From positions 3,348,001 through 3,412,000 of the forward strand of contig NZ_CP029194.1 of NCBI RefSeq assembly GCF_008642375.1: a stretch of DNA of 64,000 nucleotides. The letters are read 5' to 3'. Both the position numbers and the translations under genes were made by a program. This document shows, one piece after another, positions 18,221 to 25,328 of the stretch. The notes beneath the pieces are model-generated. The model saw only the letters and a program-made list of their open reading frames with translations. It did not search any database and was not told the DNA's origin. Numbering within the stretch: the first letter of the stretch is position 1; every line of letters starts with the position of its first letter. This DNA comes from Streptomyces venezuelae. Lineage in GTDB: Bacteria > Actinomycetota > Actinomycetes > Streptomycetales > Streptomycetaceae.

Positions 18221-18978
18221 TGGCTACCCCCGTACTGGACAAGGTCGAGGCGGACTCCGCCGCCTCCCCGTACATCACGGTCACGATGCGGATCCGCCGC
18301 TTCAACCCCGAGGTGTCGGACGCCGTGGTCTGGGAAGACTTCCAGATCGAGATCGACCCCAAGGAGCGCGTCCTCGACGCCCTTCACAAGATCAAGTGGG
18401 ACGTCGACGGCACGCTGACCTTCCGTCGCTCGTGCGCGCACGGCATCTGCGGCTCGGACGCGATGCGGATCAACGGCAAGAACAGGCTCGCCTGCAAGAC
18501 GCTGATCAAGGACATCAACCCCGAGAAGCCGATCACGGTCGAGGCCATCAAGGGCCTGACGGTGCTGAAGGACCTTGTCGTCGACATGGAGCCCTTCTTC
18601 CAGGCGTACCGGGACGTCATGCCGTTCCTGGTCACCAAGGGCAACGAGCCGACGCGCGAGCGTCTGCAGTCCGCCGAGGACCGTGAGCGCTTCGACGACA
18701 CCACCAAGTGCATCCTGTGCGCCGCGTGCACGTCGTCCTGCCCGGTCTTCTGGAACGACGGCCAGTACTTCGGTCCGGCCGCGATCGTCAACGCGCACCG
18801 CTTCATCTTCGACTCGCGTGACGAGGCGGGCGAGCAGCGCCTGGAGATCCTGAACGACAAGGACGGCGTGTGGCGTTGCCGCACGACGTTCAACTGCACC
18901 GACGCGTGCCCCCGTGGCATCGAGGTCACCAAGGCCATCCAGGAAGTCAAGCGCGCGCTGATCACGCGTCGTTTCTGA
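18220..18978 (+). CDS. sdhB: Succinate dehydrogenase iron-sulfur subunit
   Basis: The protein has 252 residues. The [2Fe-2S] site is SCAHGICGSD with Cys72, Cys77, Asp80 and a later Cys92; the Asp in place of a Cys also occurs in E. coli SdhB. The [4Fe-4S] and [3Fe-4S] ligands are in CILCAACTSSCPVFW and FNCTDACPRGIEVTKAI. It relays electrons from the flavin to menaquinone. It ends the operon and is followed by a hairpin with a T-tract. Confidence 0.97.
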   Translation: MATPVLDKVEADSAASPYITVTMRIRRFNPEVSDAVVWEDFQIEIDPKERVLDALHKIKWDVDGTLTFRRSCAHGICGSDAMRINGKNRLACKTLIKDINPEKPITVEAIKGLTVLKDLVVDMEPFFQAYRDVMPFLVTKGNEPTRERLQSAEDRERFDDTTKCILCAACTSSCPVFWNDGQYFGPAAIVNAHRFIFDSRDEAGEQRLEILNDKDGVWRCRTTFNCTDACPRGIEVTKAIQEVKRALITRRF

Positions 18979-19007
18979 CATCTCGTCGGCCGAGCATTCG
19001 GCTGTGA

Positions 19008-19048
19008 AGCCCGCTTCTGTACGCTGCGCGTGCAGGAGCGGGCTTTTT
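19008..19048 (+). terminator. Intrinsic terminator of the sdh operon
   Basis: AGCCCGCT (19008-19015) pairs with AGCGGGCT (19037-19044), and the stem is followed by TTTT. It is a classic rho-independent terminator, 30 bases after the sdhB stop. Confidence 0.85.
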
Positions 19049-19080
19049 CCGTTGCGGAGCTGTGTGGAGAGCGGGGACTG

Positions 19081-19605
19081 ATGAGCGAGCCGAACCCTTA
19101 CGCGGACGGGGAGTACCAGTGGGGGCCTGGCCAGGGGGCCGGGACGCCTGCGTACGGGTATCCGCAGGACGCGACGCCGGCACCGGGGGCGTACCAGGCG
19201 CCGGCCTACCAGCCCACCCTGCCGGGCGGGGTGGCCGTGCCGCCGCAGTACCCCACGGGCGGGGCGCCGTCGTTCGCCATCGGGGACATCAGCGTGGTCG
19301 GTGACCAGATCCTCACCCCGGCCGGGCCGATGCCGCTGCGGGGCGCCGTGTGGAACGCGATGGACCTGTCGCGCACCGAGGAGAAGATCTCGACGGTCGG
19401 CATCGTGCTGGCCTGCCTCTTCGTCGCGGCCTGCGGCCTCGGGCTGCTGTTCCTGCTCATGAAGGAGCAGCAGACGACGGGCTTCGTCCAGATCACGGTG
19501 AACAGCGGCGGCAAGCACCACTCGACGATGATCCCGGCGGTGCGCCCGGACACCATCCACTGGGCGATGGCCCAGGTCAACTACGCGCGCTCGCTGAGCA
19601 TCTGA
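19081..19605 (+). CDS. Pro/Gly/Tyr-rich single-pass membrane protein of unknown function
   Basis: From ATG 19081 (GGAG ten bases upstream) the protein has 174 residues. The first ~65 residues are rich in Pro, Gly, Tyr and Ala; about residues 65-100 (FAIGDISVVGDQILTPAG) look folded. One membrane helix follows at ~103-128 (VGIVLACLFVAACGLGLLFL), then a ~45-residue outer or inner tail (FVQITVNSGGKHHSTMI). I do not recognise a named family. Confidence 0.78.
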   Translation: MSEPNPYADGEYQWGPGQGAGTPAYGYPQDATPAPGAYQAPAYQPTLPGGVAVPPQYPTGGAPSFAIGDISVVGDQILTPAGPMPLRGAVWNAMDLSRTEEKISTVGIVLACLFVAACGLGLLFLLMKEQQTTGFVQITVNSGGKHHSTMIPAVRPDTIHWAMAQVNYARSLSI

Positions 19606-19645
19606 CGTCGCGCCGAAGGGGCCTCGGAGGCGGGGGCGGGGGCGT

Positions 19646-20206
19646 TCAGTCCCAGTGGCGGGCGTTCTCCACGCTCTCGGCCTCGACCATGATCCGGCGC
19701 AGCAGGTCGTTGAGCTGGTTCCGCTCCTCGGGGGAGAGGACGCCGAGGATCCGGTACTCCTCGTGGCCGAGGACGTCCATCGCGCCGAGCCAGGTCTGAC
19801 GGCCGGTGCCGGTGAGTTCGACGACCACCCGGCGCCGGTCGGTCGTGGACTGGGTACGGCGGACGAATCCGCGCTTCTCCAGGGCGTCGAGGCGGCCGGA
19901 GACGGAGGCGGGGGCGAGGTCGAGGTCCTGGGCGAGCTCGGAGGGCGCGGCGCTGCCGCCGCGGCCGGCGAGCTTGTGGAGCGTGTCGAACTCGTGGCGC
20001 TCCAGGTCGAAGTCGACGAGTGACTGCTCCCTGACCCGGCGGAGGTGGACGGAGAGCTTCTTCATGCGGGTGACGGCGCCCTCGACGACGGGGTCGAGGC
20101 CGGGCAGGACGGGCTGCCAGCGGGCGACGTGCCCGTCGGTCCAGTCGCGGGGTGTGCCGGGTTCGCCGGGTTCGCCTGAGGCACGCGGTTCGTCGGGGAG
20201 CGCCAT
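19646..20206 (-). CDS. MarR-family transcriptional regulator
   Basis: The product has 186 residues. The winged helix-turn-helix (residues ~75-140) contains APSELAQDLDLAPASVSGRL and the wing STTDRRRVVVELTGTGR typical of MarR. A ~40-residue N-terminal extension precedes the dimerisation helix. It is transcribed away from an MFS exporter gene with two dyad elements between them. By family rule it most likely represses itself and the exporter until a ligand binds. Confidence 0.92.
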   Translation of the reverse strand: MALPDEPRASGEPGEPGTPRDWTDGHVARWQPVLPGLDPVVEGAVTRMKKLSVHLRRVREQSLVDFDLERHEFDTLHKLAGRGGSAAPSELAQDLDLAPASVSGRLDALEKRGFVRRTQSTTDRRRVVVELTGTGRQTWLGAMDVLGHEEYRILGVLSPEERNQLNDLLRRIMVEAESVENARHWD

Positions 20207-20247
20207 GAGGTGATCGTACGTCGAGCGGCGGCCGCACCCCTGAGAAA

Positions 20248-20282
20248 GTATTTCGTTGACGAATTATTCGGAACCGAAATAC
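20248..20282. promoter_or_regulatory. Paired palindromes in the marR/MFS divergent region
   Basis: TTCGTTGACGAA (20252-20263) and TTCGGAACCGAA (20267-20278) are two 12-bp dyads with centres 15 bases apart. They are framed by GTATTTCG (20248-20255) and CGAAATAC (20275-20282). The site is AT-rich for this genome and lies between marR and the exporter start at 20293. It is a probable MarR operator. Confidence 0.65.
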
Positions 20283-20292
20283 CCTGCGACCC

Positions 20293-21525
20293 ATGCCTGC
20301 CGCACCCGCGCGCGCCGACGCGCCCGCAACCGTCCCCCACCCCCTGCGCACGCGCTCCTTCCGCCTCCTCTTCACCGGCCGCGCCCTCTCCCTCCTCGGT
20401 GACGCGGCGATCCCGGCCGCCCTCGCCCTCGCGGTCCTGGAGGCCACCGGATCCACGTCGGCGCTCGCCCTCGTCCTCGGCTGCGCGATGGTCCCCCGGC
20501 TGCTCCTGCTGCCCCTGGGCGGCGTCGTCGGCGACCGCTTCGACGCCCGTACGGTCGCGCTCGTCACCGACCTCGTACGCTGCGCCACACAGCTCCTGGT
20601 GGGCGTCCAGCTGCTCGGCGGCGCCCCGAGCCTCGCCGTCCTCGCGGTCGCCGAGGCGCTCGGCGGCGCGGCCGGGGCCTTCGCGATGCCGACCGGCTCA
20701 CCGCTGGTGAAGGGGACCGTCGCGCCCGAGGCGCTGCACCGCGCCAACGCGGCGATGGGGATCGCCCGCAGCGCCAGCCGGCTCGGCGGACCCGCGCTCG
20801 CCGGCACCCTCGTGCTGACCGTCGGGCCGGGCTGGGCGTTCGTCCTGGACGCGGCCACCTTCGCCGTCAGCGCCCTGCTCCTGACGGCCGTACGGGTGAA
20901 GCGGGTGCCGATCCCGCGCCGCTCGCTCCGCGCCGACCTGGCGGAGGGCTGGCAGGAGGTCCGCTCCCGGGACTGGTACTGGACCAGCCTCATCGGCCAC
21001 AGCGCGTGGAACGGCGCCGCGGCCGTCCTGATGACCCTCGGGCCCGCCGTCGCCGTGCAGCACCTCGGCGGCGGCACCACCTGGGTCGTCCTGCTCCAGG
21101 TCGGCGCCGTCGGCTTCCTCCTCGGGGCGCTGCTCGCCGACCGGGCCCGCCCCAGGCGCCCGGTCCTGACGGCGAACCTCGGGCTCGCCACGTACGCGCT
21201 GCCGCTGGTCCTGCTCGCCGTCGCCGCGCCCGCGCCGCTGACGATCGCGGCCTACGGGCTCGCGCAGGCGGGGCTCGGCTTCCTCTCCCCCGTGTGGGAC
21301 ACCGCCGTCCAGCGGGCGGTGCCCGAGCACGCGCTCGCCCGGGTCACCTCGTACGACTGGCTGGTCTCGCTGGCGGCGATGCCGCTGGGCTACACCCTCG
21401 CCCCGCTCGCCGCCTCCGCGTGGGGACCCGAGGTGCCGCTGCTCGCCGCCGCGGTGGTGGTCGGCGGCTGCTGCCTCGGCACGGCGTTCGTGCCCGGGGT
21501 GCGGAGGTTCGGGAGGGAGGACTGA
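20293..21525 (+). CDS. MFS transporter (EntS/MFS_3-type exporter)
   Basis: The 410-residue protein has about 12 hydrophobic segments. The loop 2-3 motif appears as PLGGVVGDRFDARTV. Positions such as AMPTGSPLVKGTVAPEAL and HRANAAMGIARSASRLGGPALAG match the MFS_3/enterobactin-exporter-like subgroup. The substrate is unknown; a divergent MarR regulator suggests export of a toxic or signal compound. Confidence 0.88.
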   Translation: MPAAPARADAPATVPHPLRTRSFRLLFTGRALSLLGDAAIPAALALAVLEATGSTSALALVLGCAMVPRLLLLPLGGVVGDRFDARTVALVTDLVRCATQLLVGVQLLGGAPSLAVLAVAEALGGAAGAFAMPTGSPLVKGTVAPEALHRANAAMGIARSASRLGGPALAGTLVLTVGPGWAFVLDAATFAVSALLLTAVRVKRVPIPRRSLRADLAEGWQEVRSRDWYWTSLIGHSAWNGAAAVLMTLGPAVAVQHLGGGTTWVVLLQVGAVGFLLGALLADRARPRRPVLTANLGLATYALPLVLLAVAAPAPLTIAAYGLAQAGLGFLSPVWDTAVQRAVPEHALARVTSYDWLVSLAAMPLGYTLAPLAASAWGPEVPLLAAAVVVGGCCLGTAFVPGVRRFGRED

Positions 21526-21565
21526 GGCCGACGGGTTGTCGGTGGGGTCCTCTACCGTCGTACGC

Positions 21566-22645
21566 ATGGTGGGGATGGGGATCGCGGGCCCGGGAAGCGA
21601 GCTGGACGAGGCGCTCGCGCGCGAACAGGCCGGGAAGACAGGCGTACTCGGGGAGTTCCTTGCCTCCCTGGACACGGCGGGGCGGCGCGAAGCCGCGCTC
21701 GCGCTCCACCGGCGCGCGTGCCGGGGGCCGGACGAGGAGCTGGTGAGACCCGCGCTCGCCGACCTGTCCCGACAGGAGCTCGGCTGGTCGGCCGCGGAGG
21801 CGGACACCCTGCTCGTACGGCTCCTGGGCAGGGACGCGGAGGTCGCCCCGCACGAACTGGAGGCCTCGTTCCCCACCCTGGTGCCGATCGCCCTGTCCGC
21901 GGCGGACCAGGCCGGGGAGTTCGACCGGCCCCGCGTCCGCGTCCTGCGCTCCCTGGCCGAATCCCTACGGGCCCACCAGCAGGACCTGTTCGGTCTCCTG
22001 CGGGACCGGATGGACGTCCTCCTCGCGCGCGAGGTCCCGGTCCGTCCGGGCGTACTGCCCCGCCACCTCCTGGACGGCTTCGACGCGTACGGACCGGAGA
22101 TGCGGGCCGCGCACGGCGAGCTGCTCACCCGGGCCGGGGTCCCGGAGTTCCTGGCGCACTGCGCCCTGCTCGACCGGCCCCGGGCCACCAAGGCGTGGCG
22201 GCGGGAGTCGGCCGCGCGGCTGACGGCGGCCGAGGGCGGGGCGGAGGTGGCGCGGCTGCTCCTGGAGGGGATCGCCGTGCGGCCCGAGCACCGGGTGAAC
22301 GATCCGGACCTCTGCGTGACGGCGCCTCCCACACTGGCCGACGCGGCCAACACCTCCTTGGTCCGGGGCCTGTTGTGGGCGTCGCTCGACGTGGAGGCGG
22401 ACTGGGTGGTGCCGTCGGCGGGTGCCGTGGCGCTCCACGCGGGGACGGGCGCCGGCGGCGGCGGCGTCTGCCGCAGCCGGGCCCTGGCCGTCACGGCCGT
22501 CGCGGTGCTCGGCGCGTGCGGGGGCGCGCGGGGCGTGGAGGCCGCACGGTGGCTCGACCGGCTGCCGGGCCAGGTGCGCAACCGCACGGTGCTCAAGGCG
22601 GTCGAGAGGGCCCGAGGGGAACTGGGCGGCCACTCCGGGGGCTGA
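21566..22645 (+). CDS. Conserved hypothetical all-helical protein
   Basis: I do not recognise the family. From ATG 21566 the product is 359 residues; a GTG at 21536 is also in frame. It is Leu/Ala/Arg-rich, predicted helical, with repeating blocks such as FPTLVPIALSAADQAGEFDR and TSLVRGLLWASLDVEADW that look like irregular HEAT-type repeats. There is no signal peptide. TACCGT at 21553-21558 just before the ATG may be a -10 box of a leaderless transcript. Confidence 0.7.
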   Translation: MVGMGIAGPGSELDEALAREQAGKTGVLGEFLASLDTAGRREAALALHRRACRGPDEELVRPALADLSRQELGWSAAEADTLLVRLLGRDAEVAPHELEASFPTLVPIALSAADQAGEFDRPRVRVLRSLAESLRAHQQDLFGLLRDRMDVLLAREVPVRPGVLPRHLLDGFDAYGPEMRAAHGELLTRAGVPEFLAHCALLDRPRATKAWRRESAARLTAAEGGAEVARLLLEGIAVRPEHRVNDPDLCVTAPPTLADAANTSLVRGLLWASLDVEADWVVPSAGAVALHAGTGAGGGGVCRSRALAVTAVAVLGACGGARGVEAARWLDRLPGQVRNRTVLKAVERARGELGGHSGG

Positions 22646-22653
22646 CACGGGAG

Positions 22654-22681
22654 CGGGCCCGCACCGTGTGGCGCGGGCCCG
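22654..22681. terminator. Hairpin between convergent genes
   Basis: CGGGCCCGC (22654-22662) pairs perfectly with GCGGGCCCG (22673-22681). It lies between the stop of the rightward hypothetical gene and the stop of the leftward hydrolase gene. Confidence 0.65.
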
Positions 22682-22700
22682 TCCGTCGGGTGTGACGTCC

Positions 22701-23471
22701 CTACAGGGCCGTGGTCTCAGCCAGGAAGTCGGTGAGCAGCCGGGCGGTCTCGGCCGGGCGCTCCAGGGCCGGGAGGTGTCCGGCCCAGTCGAGGTCGACG
22801 CGCCGGGCGGCGGGCAGGATGCGGGTCAGTTCGTCGGCGACGGCCCGGAAGTCGGGCACGTCGTGGCCGCCGGCGACCACGAGCGCGGGGGCCTTGATCC
22901 CGGCGAGGTCGTCCGCGGTGATCCCGGTCCGGACGGGCGAGAACTCGTCCGGGACGGCCAGCTGGACCTCGAAGGCGCGCCGCTGCATCTCCCGTACGAG
23001 TGCGCGGGCGGCCTCGTCGGCCTCGGGGCCGAGCCAGGTGTCGACGTTGAGCTCGACGGCGCCGTCGAGGTCGCCCGCCTCAAGCAGCTCGTCCTCGCGG
23101 CCGCCCCAGGCCCGCAGCTCGTCGCTGGGCGCGAAGCCGGGCATGCCGGAGCAGAGCAGGGCGAGGGCGGAGACGCGTCCGGGGTGGCGGACGGCGAGTT
23201 CGAGGGCGACCTGGCCGCCGAAGGAGGAGCCGACGACGGCGGCCCGGTCCGTGCCGAGGTGGTCGAGGAGGTCCCGGACGTCGTCGGCGTGGGTGTGCGC
23301 GGCGTCGACGGGGGTCTCGCCGAAGCCGCGGAGGTCGCAGCGGACGACACGGTGGCCCGCCTCGGCGAGTGCGGAGAACTGCCCTTCCCACATCCGGCGG
23401 TCACAGACCCCGGAGTGCAGCAGGACGACGGTAGAGGGGCCATTTCCGGCCAGGTCATGAGAGAGCGTCAC
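22701..23471 (-). CDS. Alpha/beta-fold hydrolase
   Basis: From GTG 23471 the protein has 256 residues. The nucleophile elbow is GSSFGGQ (Ser in GxSxG), the early oxyanion region is LLHSGVCDRRMW, and the C-terminal WAGHLPALERP supplies the catalytic His. It resembles 3-oxoadipate enol-lactonase-type hydrolases, but the substrate cannot be told. TAGGGT lies about ten bases upstream of the GTG, so the message may be leaderless. Confidence 0.88.
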   Translation of the reverse strand: MTLSHDLAGNGPSTVVLLHSGVCDRRMWEGQFSALAEAGHRVVRCDLRGFGETPVDAAHTHADDVRDLLDHLGTDRAAVVGSSFGGQVALELAVRHPGRVSALALLCSGMPGFAPSDELRAWGGREDELLEAGDLDGAVELNVDTWLGPEADEAARALVREMQRRAFEVQLAVPDEFSPVRTGITADDLAGIKAPALVVAGGHDVPDFRAVADELTRILPAARRVDLDWAGHLPALERPAETARLLTDFLAETTAL

Positions 23472-23526
23472 CCGCCGAACCCTAGAGGGTGACGCAGGCG
23501 GGGTCCACCTTGTTTCCGGCCGCCAC

Positions 23527-23540
23527 TTGAACACGTTCAA
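23527..23540 (+). promoter_or_regulatory. TetR-type operator 1, overlapping the -35 box
   Basis: TTGAAC at 23527-23532 and GTTCAA at 23535-23540 are exact inverted halves. The left half is also the -35 box of the promoter at 23527-23555. Confidence 0.75.
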
Positions 23541-23555
23541 AGAGAGGTCTACAGT
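23527..23555 (+). promoter_or_regulatory. Promoter of the membrane protein/DCC/TetR operon
   Basis: TTGAAC (23527-23532) and TACAGT (23550-23555) are separated by exactly 17 bases, a good sigma-70-type (HrdB) promoter. The expected transcription start is near 23562. Confidence 0.65.
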
Positions 23556-23570
23556 CATGCCCAACAGTTT

Positions 23571-23584
23571 TTGAACGCGTTCAA
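23571..23584 (+). promoter_or_regulatory. TetR-type operator 2 in the leader
   Basis: TTGAACGCGTTCAA is a perfect 14-bp palindrome with the same half-sites as operator 1, 44 bases downstream of it. It lies between the predicted transcription start and the ribosome site GGGAGGG. Confidence 0.8.
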
Positions 23585-23597
23585 GGGAGGGTGGGGC

Positions 23598-24032
23598 ATG
23601 GACCTCACTGTCGTCGCGTATGTCGTCTACCTGCTGATCAGCGTGGCCCTGACCATCTGGGTCGCCCGCACGCTCAGCCGCAACGGAAGGATCTTCCTCG
23701 CCGACGTCCTGCACGGGAACGAGAAGCTCGCGGAGGCCGTCAACCACCTCCTCGTGGTCGGCTTCTACCTCGTCAACTTCGGCTTCGTCGCCCTCTATCT
23801 GAGCCAGGAAGCGGCCGTCCTCGACACCCGCGCGCTCTTCGAGGCCCTCTCCGTCAAGCTCGGAGTGGTCCTTCTGGTCCTCGGCGTGATGCACCTCGGC
23901 AACGTGTACGTGCTCAACAAGATCCGCCGCCGGGGCGTGATGGAGCGCGAGCAGGTGCCGCCGGTCGGTCCGCAGGGCTGGACCTCGGCCCCCAAGGCCG
24001 GCCCCTGGGCCCCGCCGGCCCCCCAGCGCTGA
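23598..24032 (+). CDS. Small integral membrane protein, first gene of a TetR-controlled operon
   Basis: The ATG at 23598 follows GGGAGGG; an in-frame TTG at 23571 lies inside the operator and is rejected. The product has 144 residues and three hydrophobic segments (about 4-24, 45-66, 85-106), with a Pro-rich cytosolic tail. No named family is recognised. Its function is probably connected with the DCC-type redox protein and TetR regulator in the same operon. Confidence 0.8.
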   Translation: MDLTVVAYVVYLLISVALTIWVARTLSRNGRIFLADVLHGNEKLAEAVNHLLVVGFYLVNFGFVALYLSQEAAVLDTRALFEALSVKLGVVLLVLGVMHLGNVYVLNKIRRRGVMEREQVPPVGPQGWTSAPKAGPWAPPAPQR

Positions 24033-24041
24033 GACCGCGCC

Positions 24042-24491
24042 GTGCCGACCCCCGCGGGACGCCTGACCGTCCTGTACGACGCCGACTGCCCGCTCTGCGT
24101 GCACCTCAGGCACTGGCTGCTGCGGCAGCGACAGCTCGTCCCGCTCGACCTCGTACCGGCCGGATCGCACGAGGCCAGGCGCCGCTTCCCCGACCTCGAC
24201 CACGCCGCCACCCTGCGGGAGATCACCGTGGTCGGGGACCGGGGCCAGGTCTACCGGGAGACGAACGCCTGGATCGTCTGCCTCTGGGCACTCGCCGACC
24301 ACCGGGCCAAGGCCCACTGGCTGGCCACACCCGCCGGGCAGCCCTTCGCCCGGGCGACCGTCCTGGCCGCCGCGAAATGGCGCGAGGCCCTCAAGGGCCC
24401 GGACCGGGAAGGCGGGCACTGCGAGGACGGGCACCGCGCGGACGGCCACTGCGCGGACGGGCGCTGCGAAGTGCCCGATCCGCCCGACTAG
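24042..24491 (+). CDS. DCC-family (DUF393) thiol-disulfide oxidoreductase-like protein
   Basis: The 149-residue product starts at GTG 24042, nine bases after the previous stop. LYDADCPLCVHLRHWLL carries the DxDCxxC motif that defines DUF393. The core ends near residue 118. A tail made of imperfect repeats (GHCEDGHRADGHCADGRCE) is rich in His, Cys and Asp, unusual for the family and a possible metal-binding segment. It lies between the membrane protein and TetR genes. Confidence 0.85.
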   Translation: MPTPAGRLTVLYDADCPLCVHLRHWLLRQRQLVPLDLVPAGSHEARRRFPDLDHAATLREITVVGDRGQVYRETNAWIVCLWALADHRAKAHWLATPAGQPFARATVLAAAKWREALKGPDREGGHCEDGHRADGHCADGRCEVPDPPD

Positions 24492-24501
24492 GCTCAGTCC
24501 C

Positions 24502-25254
24502 GTGACGCAAGAGAAGAAGGCCGACGAGAAGAAGGCCCCGAAGAGCGAGCAGACCCGCACGCTCATCCTCGAAACCGCGCTCCGGCTCTTCAAGGAGCGC
24601 GGTTACGACAAGACGACGATGCGGGCCATCGCCCAGGAGGCCGGAGTCTCCGTCGGCAACGCGTACTACTACTTCTCGTCCAAGGAGCACCTCGTCCAGG
24701 GCTTCTACGACCGGATCGCCGAGGAGCACCAGGCCGCGGTCGAGTCGATCCTCGACGGGCCCGAGAAGGACCTCAACGCCCGGATCAAGGGCGTCTACCT
24801 CGGCTGGCTCGACATCGCCGAGCCGTACCACGAGTTCGCCTCGCAGTTCTTCAAGAACGCCGCCGACCCCGACAGCCCGCTCAGCCCGTTCTCGCCGGAG
24901 TCGGAGGGCCCGCGCGAGGCGGCGATCGAGGTCCACCGGCGGGTCATCTCCGGCGCTTCGGTGAAGGTCGACCCGGAACTCGCCGAGGCACTCCCGCAGT
25001 TGCTGTGGCTCCAGCAGATGGGCCTCGTGCTGTTCTGGGTGTACGACCGCTCGGAGGGCGCCGCCAACAGCCGGCGGCTCGTCGAGCGGCTCGCGCCGGT
25101 CACGGCCCGCGCGATCTCGCTCTCCCGCTTCCGGATCCTCCGGCCGCTCGTCAAGGAGACGCACGAGCTGCTCTCCGACTTCATGCCGACGGCGGCCGGG
25201 ATGGCGGCCTCGGGCAAGCCCAAGCGGGCCACCCCGAAGCCGCCGACCGGCTGA
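24502..25254 (+). CDS. TetR-family transcriptional regulator
   Basis: The protein has 250 residues. A Lys/Glu-rich N-terminus (residues 1-17) precedes the HTH: ILETALRLFKERGYDKTTMR, AIAQEAGVSVGNAYYYF at about 40-57. The ligand domain has aromatic segments (YHEFASQFFKNAADP, LLWLQQMGLVLFWVYDRS) suggesting a hydrophobic ligand. It is the last gene of the operon whose promoter carries two identical-half palindromes, so negative autoregulation of all three genes is likely. The effector is unknown. Confidence 0.92.
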   Translation: MTQEKKADEKKAPKSEQTRTLILETALRLFKERGYDKTTMRAIAQEAGVSVGNAYYYFSSKEHLVQGFYDRIAEEHQAAVESILDGPEKDLNARIKGVYLGWLDIAEPYHEFASQFFKNAADPDSPLSPFSPESEGPREAAIEVHRRVISGASVKVDPELAEALPQLLWLQQMGLVLFWVYDRSEGAANSRRLVERLAPVTARAISLSRFRILRPLVKETHELLSDFMPTAAGMAASGKPKRATPKPPTG

Positions 25255-25284
25255 TCCGCGGCTGATCCGCGACTGATCCGCGGT
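25252..25284 (+). repeat. Three 11-bp tandem repeats supplying stops in all frames
   Basis: TGATCCGCG(G/A)(C/T) occurs three times in a row from the TetR stop codon on. Because the period is 11, the three TGA triplets (25252, 25263, 25274) fall in three different reading frames. Confidence 0.7.
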
Positions 25285-25328
25285 CCTGCGACCTCAGGTC
25301 CGGGCCGCGGACCACGGGCCGCGGGGCC

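Noticed and set aside
23571..23597. TTG start for the membrane protein of the TetR operon
   Set aside because: It lies inside the second operator palindrome, and ATG 23598 has a strong ribosome site.
22701..24593. A 630-codon leftward frame over the hydrolase and the TetR operon
   Set aside because: Only 22701-23471 has hydrolase similarity; the rest is antisense to real rightward genes and their operators.
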